Shown: in pieces, positions 20,260-28,083 of the stretch
How the letters are laid out: every line of letters begins with the position of its first letter
Position numbering within the stretch: position 1 is the stretch's first letter
From: Pseudomonas sp. CROZ-RG-20F-R04-15
GTDB lineage: Bacteria > Pseudomonadota > Gammaproteobacteria > Pseudomonadales > Pseudomonadaceae
Reading direction: 5' to 3'
DNA length: 64,000 nt
Assembly (NCBI RefSeq): GCF_022662375.1
Contig: NZ_JAKNQL010000008.1
Coordinates: 62,001-126,000, forward strand
Made by a program: the position numbers and the translations under genes
The notes under the pieces: model-generated
Databases searched by the model: none
Seen by the model: only the letters and a program-made list of their open reading frames with translations
Told to the model about the DNA's origin: nothing

Positions 20260-20460
20260 CCCTCACCCCAGCCCTCTCCCCCAGGGGGGCGAGGGGGAAA
20301 GGGAGCCGATTTCTGTGCTTTTCAAAACCTGAGTTCGACTCACAATCTCAAATCATGCTTTCCCTTAACCCGAGTTCAACTCGGTGGCTCAGGTCGGCGT
20401 ACCTCGAACATCCACCACGGTCAGTCCCCTCTCCCTCTGGGAGAGGGTTAGGGTGAGGGG
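20260..20460. repeat. GC-rich MITE-like repeat, copy 4 (diverged)
   Basis: Terminal CCCTCACCCCAGCCCTCTCC and inverted GGAGAGGGTTAGGGTGAGGG, with a longer and more diverged core that still holds GCTCAGGTCGGCGTA. It occupies the whole gap between convergent lpxH and the efflux gene and may serve as a bidirectional terminator. Confidence 0.8.
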
Positions 20461-20469
20461 CTTTTGACC

Positions 20470-21999
20470 TCAGTGCCCGGAAGCCGCTGGGCCTGCTTTC
20501 GCAGCAAACGGCGGCTTCGCCAGCCACACAATCAGAATCAACCCCATAAACCCCCACCCCAGCAACGTGAAGTAATCCACGGTGGAGAGCATGTACGCCT
20601 GACTGGTGAGGATCTGATCCATCTGCGCATAAGCCGACCGGCTCGCCCCGCCCAAATGATTCAAGGTCTCGCGCGTCGCCGGCTCAAAGGTGCTGATACT
20701 TTCACTCATATACGCATGATGCTGATCCGCCCGGCGAATCCAGATCCACGTAGTCAACGAAGCCGCAAAGCTACCGCCCAACGTCCGCAGGAAAGTCGCA
20801 AGACCGGCACCATCGGCAATCTGGCTCGGCGGCAGATCCGACATCAGAATGCTCAAGGTCGGCATAAAGAACAGCGCCACCCCAATACCCATGAACAACT
20901 GCACCAGCGCGATGTGCTGGAAGTCCACCTCGTTGGTGAATCCGGCCCGCATAAAGCAGCTCAAACCAATCGCCAGAAACGCCAGCCCGGCCAGTAACCG
21001 CAGGTCGAACTTGTTCGCGTACTTGCCGACAAACGGCGACAGCAGCACCGGCAGAATGCCGATCGGCGCCACCGCCAGACCGGCCCAGGTCGCGGTGTAG
21101 CCCATCTGCGTTTGCAACCACTGCGGCAGGATAAGGTTGATACCGAAGAACCCGGCGTAACCCAGTACCAACACCAACGTGCCGATGCGGAAGTTGCGGT
21201 AGGCGAACAGCCGCAGATTCACCACCGGATGCTGGTCGGTCATTTCCCAGATAACGAACACCGCCAGCGCGATCACCGAAATCGCCGCGCCGATGATGAT
21301 GAAGTTCGACTCGAACCAGTCCAGGTCATTGCCTTTGTCGAGGATCACCTGCAACGCGCCGACGCCGATGATCAGGGTGATCAGCCCGACGTAATCCATC
21401 GGCTGACGGCTGGTTTCCACCGGGCGTTTGGCCAGTTGCGAACGCACCACCATCACCGCAAAAATCCCGATCGGCACGTTGATGAAGAAAATCCACGGCC
21501 AGCTGTAACTGTCAGTAATCCAGCCCCCGAGAATCGGCCCGGCAATCGGCGCGACCACCGTGACCATCGCCAGTAACGCCAGGGCCATGCCGCGCCTCGC
21601 CGGCGGATAGACCGCGATCAACAGGGTTTGCGTCATCGGATACAGCGGCCCGGCGACCAGACCTTGCAGCACGCGGAAGCCGATCAGTTCCGGCATCGAC
21701 GTCGAGATACCGCACAGAAACGAGGCCAACACGAACAGAATGGTGGCCCACAAAAACAGCTTCACCTCGCCGAAACGGCGGCTGAGCCAACCGGTCAGCG
21801 GCAGCGCAATCGCGTTGCTCACGGCGAACGAAGTGATCACCCAAGTGCCCTGCTCCGAACTCACCCCGAGGTTGCCGGAAATGGTCGGCAGCGCCACGTT
21901 GGCGATGGTGGTGTCGAGCACTTGCATGAACGTCGCCAGCGACAGGCCAATGGTGCTGAGCAACAGGCTGGGCGGCGTGAAAGAGGCGTTATTGCTCAT
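20470..21999 (-). CDS. emrB: EmrB/QacA-type drug efflux MFS permease
   Basis: DHA2-family proton antiporter of 509 residues with 14 predicted TM helices. Conserved TM1 motif LDTTIANVALPTISGNLG and motif A-like GWLSRRFGEVKLFL. It forms a tripartite pump with the adaptor at 22137-23339 and the outer-membrane lipoprotein at 23355-24833; all are leftward, and a MarR gene is first in the unit. Substrates are unknown. A REPIN separates it from the adaptor gene. Confidence 0.9.
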   Translation of the reverse strand: MSNNASFTPPSLLLSTIGLSLATFMQVLDTTIANVALPTISGNLGVSSEQGTWVITSFAVSNAIALPLTGWLSRRFGEVKLFLWATILFVLASFLCGISTSMPELIGFRVLQGLVAGPLYPMTQTLLIAVYPPARRGMALALLAMVTVVAPIAGPILGGWITDSYSWPWIFFINVPIGIFAVMVVRSQLAKRPVETSRQPMDYVGLITLIIGVGALQVILDKGNDLDWFESNFIIIGAAISVIALAVFVIWEMTDQHPVVNLRLFAYRNFRIGTLVLVLGYAGFFGINLILPQWLQTQMGYTATWAGLAVAPIGILPVLLSPFVGKYANKFDLRLLAGLAFLAIGLSCFMRAGFTNEVDFQHIALVQLFMGIGVALFFMPTLSILMSDLPPSQIADGAGLATFLRTLGGSFAASLTTWIWIRRADQHHAYMSESISTFEPATRETLNHLGGASRSAYAQMDQILTSQAYMLSTVDYFTLLGWGFMGLILIVWLAKPPFAAKAGPAASGH

Positions 22000-22036
22000 T
22001 GTGAATCCTATGAAACCTGATTAGCGCCGGGCCCTT

Positions 22037-22127
22037 TGTGGGAGCGAGCCTGCTCGCGAATGCTGACTGACATTCAACATGGAAGTTGTCTGACACACCG
22101 CTTTCGCGAGCAGGCTCGCTCCCACAG
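22037..22127. repeat. REPIN inside the emr efflux operon
   Basis: TGTGGGAGCGAGCCTGCTCG and its inverted copy about 45 bp apart, in the 137-bp gap between the adaptor and permease genes. It may stabilise the upstream part of the mRNA. Confidence 0.85.
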
Positions 22128-22136
22128 GGTGAGGGA

Positions 22137-23339
22137 TCAGCGTTGCGCGGTTTTGCTGACCGCGGCGCTGTTGTCGTGGATCAGTTGCGCAATCATCGCG
22201 TCGGCTTCGGCCAGTTGGCGGTCGTAGACGTTGGTGCTGAACGAGGCATTTTGCGGTGGTTGCTGCGCCAGCACAGGGCCGCTCTGGTCGTGCAGGTTCA
22301 CTTCAACATTGGTCGACAGACCAACGCGCAGCGGGTGCTTGGCCAGTTCTTCGGCGTTGATGTGAATGCGCACCGGCACACGCTGAACGATCTTGATCCA
22401 GTTACCGGTGGCGTTCTGCGCCGGTAGCAGAGCAAACGCGCTGCCGGTGCCGGCGCCGAGGCTGTCGACGGTGCCGCTGTATTTCACGTCGCTGCCGTAG
22501 ATGTCGGATTCGATATCGACCGGCTGACCGATGCGCATGTCACGCAGCTGGGTTTCCTTGAAGTTGGCGTCGATCCACAACTGATCCAACGGAATCACCG
22601 CCATCAACGCGGTACCCGGCTGCACACGCTGACCGAGTTGAACGGTGCGTTTGGCCACGTAACCGGTGACCGGCGCGATCAACGTGCTGCGGGCGTTGGT
22701 CAGGTAGGCCTGACGCAGATCGGCAGCGGCGGACATCACGTCCGGGTGCGACGACACCACAGTGTCGTCAACCAGCGCGCTAGTGGTTTTCAGTTGCTGT
22801 TTGGCGTTGGCCAAGGCGTTTTGCGCCGAGGTCAGGTCGTCGCGAGCGTGGGACAGTTCTTCCTGGGAAATCGCCCCGCCCTGCGCTAGGTTTTTCCGGC
22901 GGTTGTAGTTGTCCTGGGCTTTCTGCACTTCGGCCTGTTGCGCGTTGACCTGGGCTTTCATGCCATCAACATTGCTATACAAACCGCGCACCTGACGCAC
23001 GGTGCGCGCCAGTTTCGCTTGGGCACTTTGCAGACCGACTTCAGCGTCGTTCGGGTCGAAGTTGATCAGCACCTGACCTTCGTGAACCAGATCACCATCG
23101 TCAGCGCCAATGCTGACCACAGTGCCGGTCACCAGCGGGGTGATTTCAACGACGTTGCCGTTGACGTAGGCGTCGTCGGTGCTTTCGTTAAAGCGCCCGA
23201 TAAACTCGTGATACGCCCAGACGCCGGCGCCGGCGAGCAGGACGACAACGGCCAGCACCAGCAGCATGACTTTGCGTTTGCGCGGGTTGCCGGTGTCCGG
23301 GGTGTTGCCTTGAGCTTGGGTGTTTTCGGCAGTGGCCAT
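22137..23339 (-). CDS. emrA: EmrA/HlyD-family periplasmic adaptor
   Basis: Adaptor of 400 residues with a short cytoplasmic N-terminus, one TM (KVMLLVLAVVVLLAGAGVWAYHE), the biotinyl-lipoyl-like half motifs (STDDAYVNGNVVEITPLVTGTV; LIAPVTGYVAKRTVQLGQRV) and a long coiled coil (about 95-200). It bridges the EmrB-type permease to the outer-membrane factor. 15 bp separate it from the upstream gene. Confidence 0.92.
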   Translation of the reverse strand: MATAENTQAQGNTPDTGNPRKRKVMLLVLAVVVLLAGAGVWAYHEFIGRFNESTDDAYVNGNVVEITPLVTGTVVSIGADDGDLVHEGQVLINFDPNDAEVGLQSAQAKLARTVRQVRGLYSNVDGMKAQVNAQQAEVQKAQDNYNRRKNLAQGGAISQEELSHARDDLTSAQNALANAKQQLKTTSALVDDTVVSSHPDVMSAAADLRQAYLTNARSTLIAPVTGYVAKRTVQLGQRVQPGTALMAVIPLDQLWIDANFKETQLRDMRIGQPVDIESDIYGSDVKYSGTVDSLGAGTGSAFALLPAQNATGNWIKIVQRVPVRIHINAEELAKHPLRVGLSTNVEVNLHDQSGPVLAQQPPQNASFSTNVYDRQLAEADAMIAQLIHDNSAAVSKTAQR

Positions 23340-23354
23340 GACAATTACCTTGAA

Positions 23355-24833
23355 TTAGTTGTGCGGCGTGGCTGGGACGGCGTTGGCTGCGGTCAGGGTG
23401 TCTCCCTGGAAGCCGCCGCCCAGCGCTTGCATCAGTTGAATCGACAGGTCGATCTGCTCGGCATTGAGGTTGGCCAACTGACGCTGGGCCTGCAGCAATT
23501 GCTGCTCGATGCTGAGCACGTCCAGGTAGTTGCCGATGCCGGAACCGTAACGCTGGACGACGGTGTTGTAAGAATCCTGAGCAATGTCGGTGGCGTGTTG
23601 CTGCGCACCGATCTGCCGACCGATGTCTCGCAACTGGTTGATCGTGTCGCTGACATCGCCCAGTGCTTTCACCAGACTTTTGTTGTACTGCGCCACCGCC
23701 AGGTCGTAGTCGGCGTCGCGCGCATCGAGGTTGGCGCGCAGGCGTCCGCCGTCGAAAATCGGCACGGAAATGGTCGGGGCAATGTTGAAGAAGCGACTGG
23801 CCGAACCGAACATCGCGTCACCCAACAAAGATTCGGCACCGGCCGAGGCCGTGAGGTTCAAGTTGGGATAGAACTGGGTTTTCGCCGAGTCGATATCCTT
23901 GCTCGCGGCTTCGACACGCCAGCGCGCGGCGACCAGATCCGGGCGCCGACCGAGCAGTTCCGCAGGCAACACCGACGGCACCGCGACAGCGCTGGCTTGC
24001 AGGACTTTCGGTCGGGCGATTTCGCTGCCGCGATCCGGGCCTTTGCCGAGCAGCACGGCCAAGGCGATTTTGGCGCTGTTCAGGCGCTTTTCTGCGTCGA
24101 TCAGGCTGGCTTCGGAACTGGCTTCCAGACTTTGCGTTTGCTGGAACTGGTACTGACTGTCGATCCCGGAGCTCAGGCGACGCTGGCTCAGGTCGAGCAT
24201 CTGCTTGGTGCGCTTGAGATCGTCGTTGGCCAGGTCATAAACGATGTGTGCCTGACCGAGATCGCTGTAGGCACGAGCGACATCGGCAGCAAGCGTCAAT
24301 TGTGCAGCCTGACGATCGACTTCAGCGGCGCGGGCCTGACCGAGTGCGGCTTCCCAGGCATCACGCTGACCGCCCCAGAGGTCGAAGTTGTAATTGAAGC
24401 CGGCGCTGACGTTCCGCACGGTGGCGTAGGCATCGCCCTGCCCTCGCGGATCCTGATCCTTGGCCAGACGCGAACGGCTGATGCCGGCGCTGGCGTCGAG
24501 GGTCGGATAGCGCGCGGCATCGGCGGCATACGCGGCGGCGCTGGCCTGATGGGCGCGGGCTTCGGCGATCTGCATGTCCGGGCTGTCGTGCAGGGCTTCG
24601 CGGATCAAGCCGTCGAGTTGCGGATCGCCGAGGCTGGTCCACCAGTCGCTTTTCGGCCACGCGGCCGGCGACAGGGTCACGCCATTGAGGGATTGACCGA
24701 CTTTCAGGCTTTTCGCATCGAGGCTCGCGCCCGACGTGTCGAGCCCGGTGTAGTTGGCGCAACCGGCGAGGATCATCGCCGACAGCACCAGGGTCAGGCT
24801 GCTGCGCAAGGTTTTACCGCTCATTGTGTTCAC
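23355..24833 (-). CDS. NodT/OprM-type outer-membrane efflux lipoprotein
   Basis: Outer-membrane factor of 492 residues with a lipoprotein signal (SLTLVLSAMILAGC; lipobox LAGC) and two outer-membrane-efflux repeats (PQLDGLIREALHDSPDMQIAEAR; GRRPDLVAARWRVEAASKDIDSAKTQFYPNL). It is the channel of the tripartite pump. The start overlaps the end of the MarR gene by 20 bp. Confidence 0.92.
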   Translation of the reverse strand: MNTMSGKTLRSSLTLVLSAMILAGCANYTGLDTSGASLDAKSLKVGQSLNGVTLSPAAWPKSDWWTSLGDPQLDGLIREALHDSPDMQIAEARAHQASAAAYAADAARYPTLDASAGISRSRLAKDQDPRGQGDAYATVRNVSAGFNYNFDLWGGQRDAWEAALGQARAAEVDRQAAQLTLAADVARAYSDLGQAHIVYDLANDDLKRTKQMLDLSQRRLSSGIDSQYQFQQTQSLEASSEASLIDAEKRLNSAKIALAVLLGKGPDRGSEIARPKVLQASAVAVPSVLPAELLGRRPDLVAARWRVEAASKDIDSAKTQFYPNLNLTASAGAESLLGDAMFGSASRFFNIAPTISVPIFDGGRLRANLDARDADYDLAVAQYNKSLVKALGDVSDTINQLRDIGRQIGAQQHATDIAQDSYNTVVQRYGSGIGNYLDVLSIEQQLLQAQRQLANLNAEQIDLSIQLMQALGGGFQGDTLTAANAVPATPHN

Positions 24834-25296
24834 CTAAGCGCTGGAGGGTGATCGGGTCACCGGCTGCCAGCAGGATTTTCTTGAGGATGTATTCCAGGGT
24901 CTTCAACTCGTCCGGAGTGACGGCGCCGGCCAGTTCATTCATCGCATCGGCGCCGATGTGCGGCAGGCGATCAGCCAGTTGCTGGCCTTGCTCGGTCAGC
25001 TTGAGTTGCACCTGACGACGATCGCCTTCGCTGCGCTGGCGAGCCAGAAAGCCTTTCTGCTCCAGACGATCGAGCATGCGCGTCATCGAACCGCTGTCCA
25101 GCGACAGGTGCCGGCACAGTTCGGCCGGGGTATCGACGCCGTACTGGGCCATGATGATCAACACCTTGAACTGCGCGGCGGTGATGCCGTGGGGTTCCAT
25201 GTGGGTGTCGATGATCCGGTCCTTGAGCAGCGCAGCACGGCCAAGCAACAGGCCGAGATGGCAGTGTTTGAATTCGTCCGGGGTGAAATGCTTCAT
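24814..25296 (-). CDS. MarR-family repressor of the efflux operon
   Basis: Winged-helix MarR regulator of 160 residues (TAAQFKVLIIMAQYGVDTPAELCRHLSLDSGSMTRMLDRLEQKGFLARQRSEGDRR carries the recognition helix and wing). First gene of the operon, as with EmrR. Two copies of a perfect palindrome just upstream are its probable operators, so it likely autoregulates and derepresses the pump on binding a phenolic ligand. Confidence 0.9.
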   Translation of the reverse strand: MKHFTPDEFKHCHLGLLLGRAALLKDRIIDTHMEPHGITAAQFKVLIIMAQYGVDTPAELCRHLSLDSGSMTRMLDRLEQKGFLARQRSEGDRRQVQLKLTEQGQQLADRLPHIGADAMNELAGAVTPDELKTLEYILKKILLAAGDPITLQRLGEHNER

Positions 25297-25310
25297 TTGC
25301 TCACCTAATA

Positions 25311-25356
25311 ACTGCCTAGGCAGTGAATGTATGTCGAGATGTTACTGCCTAGGCAG
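25311..25356 (-). promoter_or_regulatory. Double MarR operator
   Basis: Palindrome ACTGCCTAGGCAGT at 25311-25324 and CTGCCTAGGCAG at 25345-25356. The two are spaced 33 bp (three helical turns), both followed by GAATGT-like flanks, and the nearer one starts 15 bp before the repressor ATG. Confidence 0.8.
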
Positions 25357-25431
25357 CGAATGTCAACGAAATAGTTAGCAGGCTTGGTAATTAGTTGACC
25401 AATGGAGTTGGTTTTTGCGGCGCCCACGCGG

Positions 25432-25529
25432 ACGCTTTCGCGAGCAAGCTCGCTCCCACAGGGTCATGCCCCAGCCAAACAATATTGGCAACGACACAAA
25501 ACCTGTGGGAGCGAGCCTGCTCGCGAAGG
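25432..25529. repeat. REP pair (outward orientation)
   Basis: GCTTTCGCGAGCAAGCTCGC and TGTGGGAGCGAGCCTGCTCG copies, arranged tail to tail between the MarR operators and the convergent side of the membrane protein gene. Confidence 0.8.
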
Positions 25530-25551
25530 CCGCGACTCGGTACAGGATTGA

Positions 25552-26871
25552 TCAGGATTCGTCGGAAGGATGAACAGATGGCGGCTGCACCGGATGCACC
25601 TCACGCCCGCGCAAGGCAGTCGCCACATACCCAAACGCACGCTTGCTCACCGCATAAATGCTGTGCCAGCCCGGCGGTGCCGGTTCGATGGCAGCGTGCA
25701 ACGCTCGCGCATAGTCGAGCACCAAACCGGGCGTCCAGGCCATCGCCTCGGCGCGTTTGCGCACTTGCGCGGCAACCCAGAACTCGGGGCTGAAGATGAT
25801 CCGGGCAAAATCCAGCATGCTCGAATGCCCCCGGTTCATCGCCCCTTCAAGGGCCGCTTCAAGGCTATGGGCGACGGCACTGGAGCAGTTGCGGCTGGTG
25901 AGGTTGTACGTGCTGTTCTGCCGATACTCCGTCCAGAACGCATGCAGTCGCCGGGCGTCGTAGTGGGCAAAACTGACCTGCACCGAAGACGGGCACCAGT
26001 CCGCCACCTCACCGGCATAGTCGGGCAGAAACCGGCCGGCGACATCGTTGTTCGGCGTCGCCCGCAGCAAGCGCACGAAATCCCCTGCCGAACGATCGAT
26101 GTCATCCAACGGGTAATGGCTGATGTAAATGTCCGGGCCACATTCCAGTGCCGCATGGCCGGCGGAGATCACGCCGTTGATGTCGACCGCCGCGATGTAG
26201 CGATTGAGCAGGCGATTGCGCACCAAGGTGTCATCGACGGTGCCGCTGGGGGTCCAGACATGAATGACCAACGCGTCGCTGCTGGCCGGCGCACTGACCG
26301 ACAAAGGGCTTGTCAGCGGCGGCTGGTGCTTGAAGCGCACCGCTTGCCGCAACAAAGCGCAGCCCGAGAGAAACAGGCTCATACCGATGCAGAACGGCAC
26401 CGTGCCCTTGTACAGTGTCGGATACGGCTCAAGGATAAAAACGCCAAAGCCGATTTCGAACAACCCCGCCAGCAGCGACACTTGCCAGCCGACAAAGCGC
26501 ACCACCACCGCCGCCGCCAGCCTGAAGACCCCATCAATGATGAAAGCCCCGCCAAACAGCACCGCCAGAATCAGCCCGGCGGCGTGTTGCCGGTCGACGA
26601 TCAGCAGCCCCAGCAAGAGAAACGCCAGACCGCGCGCTTTGCGCAGGGCCGCAGCGGTCCCGGCTTGCGGTGCCGGCACCAGCAGCAGGATCAGCGCTTC
26701 GAGCAACAACAGATAGCCGAAGAGATGCAGCGGAAAATACAAAACGCCATCCAGCGCATCAATGAAGATGCCCACACCGGCCGCGCCCCAGGCGATGCCC
26801 GTCAGCGCCAGCGCGGACCAACGCTTGCGCACAAACTCGTGACCGAGCAAGACCATACTCAAGCGGACCAT
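25552..26871 (-). CDS. Membrane protein with HdeD/DUF308-like region and C-terminal His/Cys peptidase-like domain
   Basis: About 439 residues; ATG 26871 is preceded by AGAGGTC. The N-terminal half (about 1-190) has six hydrophobic segments arranged like HdeD/DUF308 proteins. The C-terminal half (about 205-430) is soluble and contains GHAALECGPDIYISHYP and, about 115 residues later, YNLTSRNCSSAVAHSLEAAL. A His before an NC motif is the order of circularly permuted NlpC/P60-like (LRAT/DUF4105-type) cysteine peptidases, so a thiol hydrolase acting on peptidoglycan or lipid is possible. No operon partner; the fimbrial adhesin is divergent. Function is inferred only. Confidence 0.7.
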   Translation of the reverse strand: MVRLSMVLLGHEFVRKRWSALALTGIAWGAAGVGIFIDALDGVLYFPLHLFGYLLLLEALILLLVPAPQAGTAAALRKARGLAFLLLGLLIVDRQHAAGLILAVLFGGAFIIDGVFRLAAAVVVRFVGWQVSLLAGLFEIGFGVFILEPYPTLYKGTVPFCIGMSLFLSGCALLRQAVRFKHQPPLTSPLSVSAPASSDALVIHVWTPSGTVDDTLVRNRLLNRYIAAVDINGVISAGHAALECGPDIYISHYPLDDIDRSAGDFVRLLRATPNNDVAGRFLPDYAGEVADWCPSSVQVSFAHYDARRLHAFWTEYRQNSTYNLTSRNCSSAVAHSLEAALEGAMNRGHSSMLDFARIIFSPEFWVAAQVRKRAEAMAWTPGLVLDYARALHAAIEPAPPGWHSIYAVSKRAFGYVATALRGREVHPVQPPSVHPSDES

Positions 26872-26972
26872 ATGACCTCTCTGGTAAACCGGGGGCCGCA
26901 CAAACTGCACGGTTTTCAGGCTCAGGTGAGTCTAATACATCGTTGCGTTTGCGGATTCGCGCGAGGGTGTTC

Positions 26973-27002
26973 TAAGAATCGCCTGATGTCCATCGGTATA
27001 CA
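26973..27002 (+). promoter_or_regulatory. RcsB-box-like element and -10 in front of the fimbrial adhesin
   Basis: TAAGAATCGCCTGAT (26973-26987), then 9 bp, then TATACA (26997-27002), so the box lies over the -35 region. It closely matches the enterobacterial RcsB box (I count 13 of 14 positions against KMRGAWTMWYCTGM as I remember it). The same context, GATGTYCAnCGGTA, follows the box at 36017. The adhesin ATG is 48 bp beyond the -10. Confidence 0.65.
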
Positions 27003-27050
27003 CCGCGTTTAACGTATGCCGCTCTTTGGCCAATTACGTAAACCCTCTTC

Positions 27051-28028
27051 ATGAAGCGTTTCAAAGTCCAGCGCCCGCTCCTGTTCTGTATCGCAGCCAC
27101 CTTGTTTGCCTGCGCCTCGAACGTGATGGCCGGCAGCTGCGTTGCAGGCAATTCAAAGACTGAAACCCTCAACTTTGGCGCCAGTCTCGCCAGTTCGACT
27201 CTGACCATTGCTGCCGACACACCCAATGGCACCGTTGTCTATCAGGACACCGTGCAGTCAACCGGCCATAGCTGGAGCTGCTCGAAGATTTCCATGTATG
27301 GCATTCAGATGAATCCGAAACTGGGCACCGCCACCGGTACGGACAGTATTTTTCCGTTGGGCAACAGCGGACTGTCCTACCGCGTCTGGCTCGAAGCCCT
27401 GAGCCGTTACGAAACAGCTTTGCAAGCCATCGCCGCGAACTCCGCCAGCTCCGCCTATGGCTTCGGCGCGAACTTCGTGCGTCTGGAAATCATCAAGACC
27501 GGCGAGCTGACGTCAAAAGTCAACATCGACGCGGGGTATCTGGGCAGCCTGCAGGACGATGATCTGATCCTGAAGAAACTTAACCTGATGAACCCTATCG
27601 TGCTGAACGCTGCCTCCTGCCAGACCCCCTCGGTGCCGGTGGCGATGGGCGACGATTATCAACTACACGAATTCCGCGAAGCCGGCGCCACGCCACGCAA
27701 AGTGCGATTCGACATTGCATTGAACCAATGTCAGACCGGGATCAAGAAAGTCACTTATTCACTCAAGGCCAACACCCCGGTCCTTGATGCAACCAAAGGT
27801 GTCGTTGCACTCAATTCCAGTTCCACCGCCAAAGGCATCGGCTTGCAAGTGATGAATGAACTCGGCCAGCCCATCGCTTTCGACACCACCTACCCGTTCA
27901 ACGGCTTCACCACCACAGGGCTCAATTTCAAAATCCCCTTTTCGGCCGCGTATTACCGTCTGGGCACTGAGAGTATCGAGGCCGGCAGTGCCAATACCGA
28001 AGTGACCTTCATCGTCAATTACCTGTGA
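27051..28028 (+). CDS. Two-domain fimbrial tip adhesin (chaperone-usher type)
   Basis: Secreted protein of 325 residues with a signal peptide (MKRFKVQRPLLFCIAATLFACASNVMA). It has an N-terminal receptor-like domain of about 150 residues with a Cys pair, then a C-terminal pilin domain (from about 190: NAASCQTPSVPVAMG, IALNQCQTG, ending in alternating hydrophobics TEVTFIVNYL that a chaperone would complement). Length and layout match FimH/CupB6-like adhesins rather than a major pilin. It is unusual in lying 8 kb upstream of its pilin, chaperone and usher, with four signalling genes between. Receptor unknown. Confidence 0.8.
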   Translation: MKRFKVQRPLLFCIAATLFACASNVMAGSCVAGNSKTETLNFGASLASSTLTIAADTPNGTVVYQDTVQSTGHSWSCSKISMYGIQMNPKLGTATGTDSIFPLGNSGLSYRVWLEALSRYETALQAIAANSASSAYGFGANFVRLEIIKTGELTSKVNIDAGYLGSLQDDDLILKKLNLMNPIVLNAASCQTPSVPVAMGDDYQLHEFREAGATPRKVRFDIALNQCQTGIKKVTYSLKANTPVLDATKGVVALNSSSTAKGIGLQVMNELGQPIAFDTTYPFNGFTTTGLNFKIPFSAAYYRLGTESIEAGSANTEVTFIVNYL

Positions 28029-28034
28029 CGCTAT

Positions 28035-28049
28035 TAAGGATCGTCTGAT
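28035..28049 (+). promoter_or_regulatory. RcsB-box-like element in front of the first hybrid kinase
   Basis: TAAGGATCGTCTGAT, identical to the copy at 36017-36031, starting 6 bp after the adhesin stop and 34 bp before the kinase ATG. It may give the signalling operon its own Rcs-responsive promoter (feedback). Confidence 0.6.
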
Positions 28050-28083
28050 TCTCCCGGCGCCCGCTCGCCCCTACTGTGCCGGG

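Noticed and set aside
22938..24851. 637-codon open frame antisense to the efflux adaptor and lipoprotein genes
   Set aside because: It spans two genes and their intergenic gap; only a composition artefact.
25570..27012. 480-codon open frame antisense to the DUF308-like membrane protein
   Set aside because: Arg/His/Gln-rich mirror translation; the minus-strand gene has TM helices and conserved His/Cys motifs.
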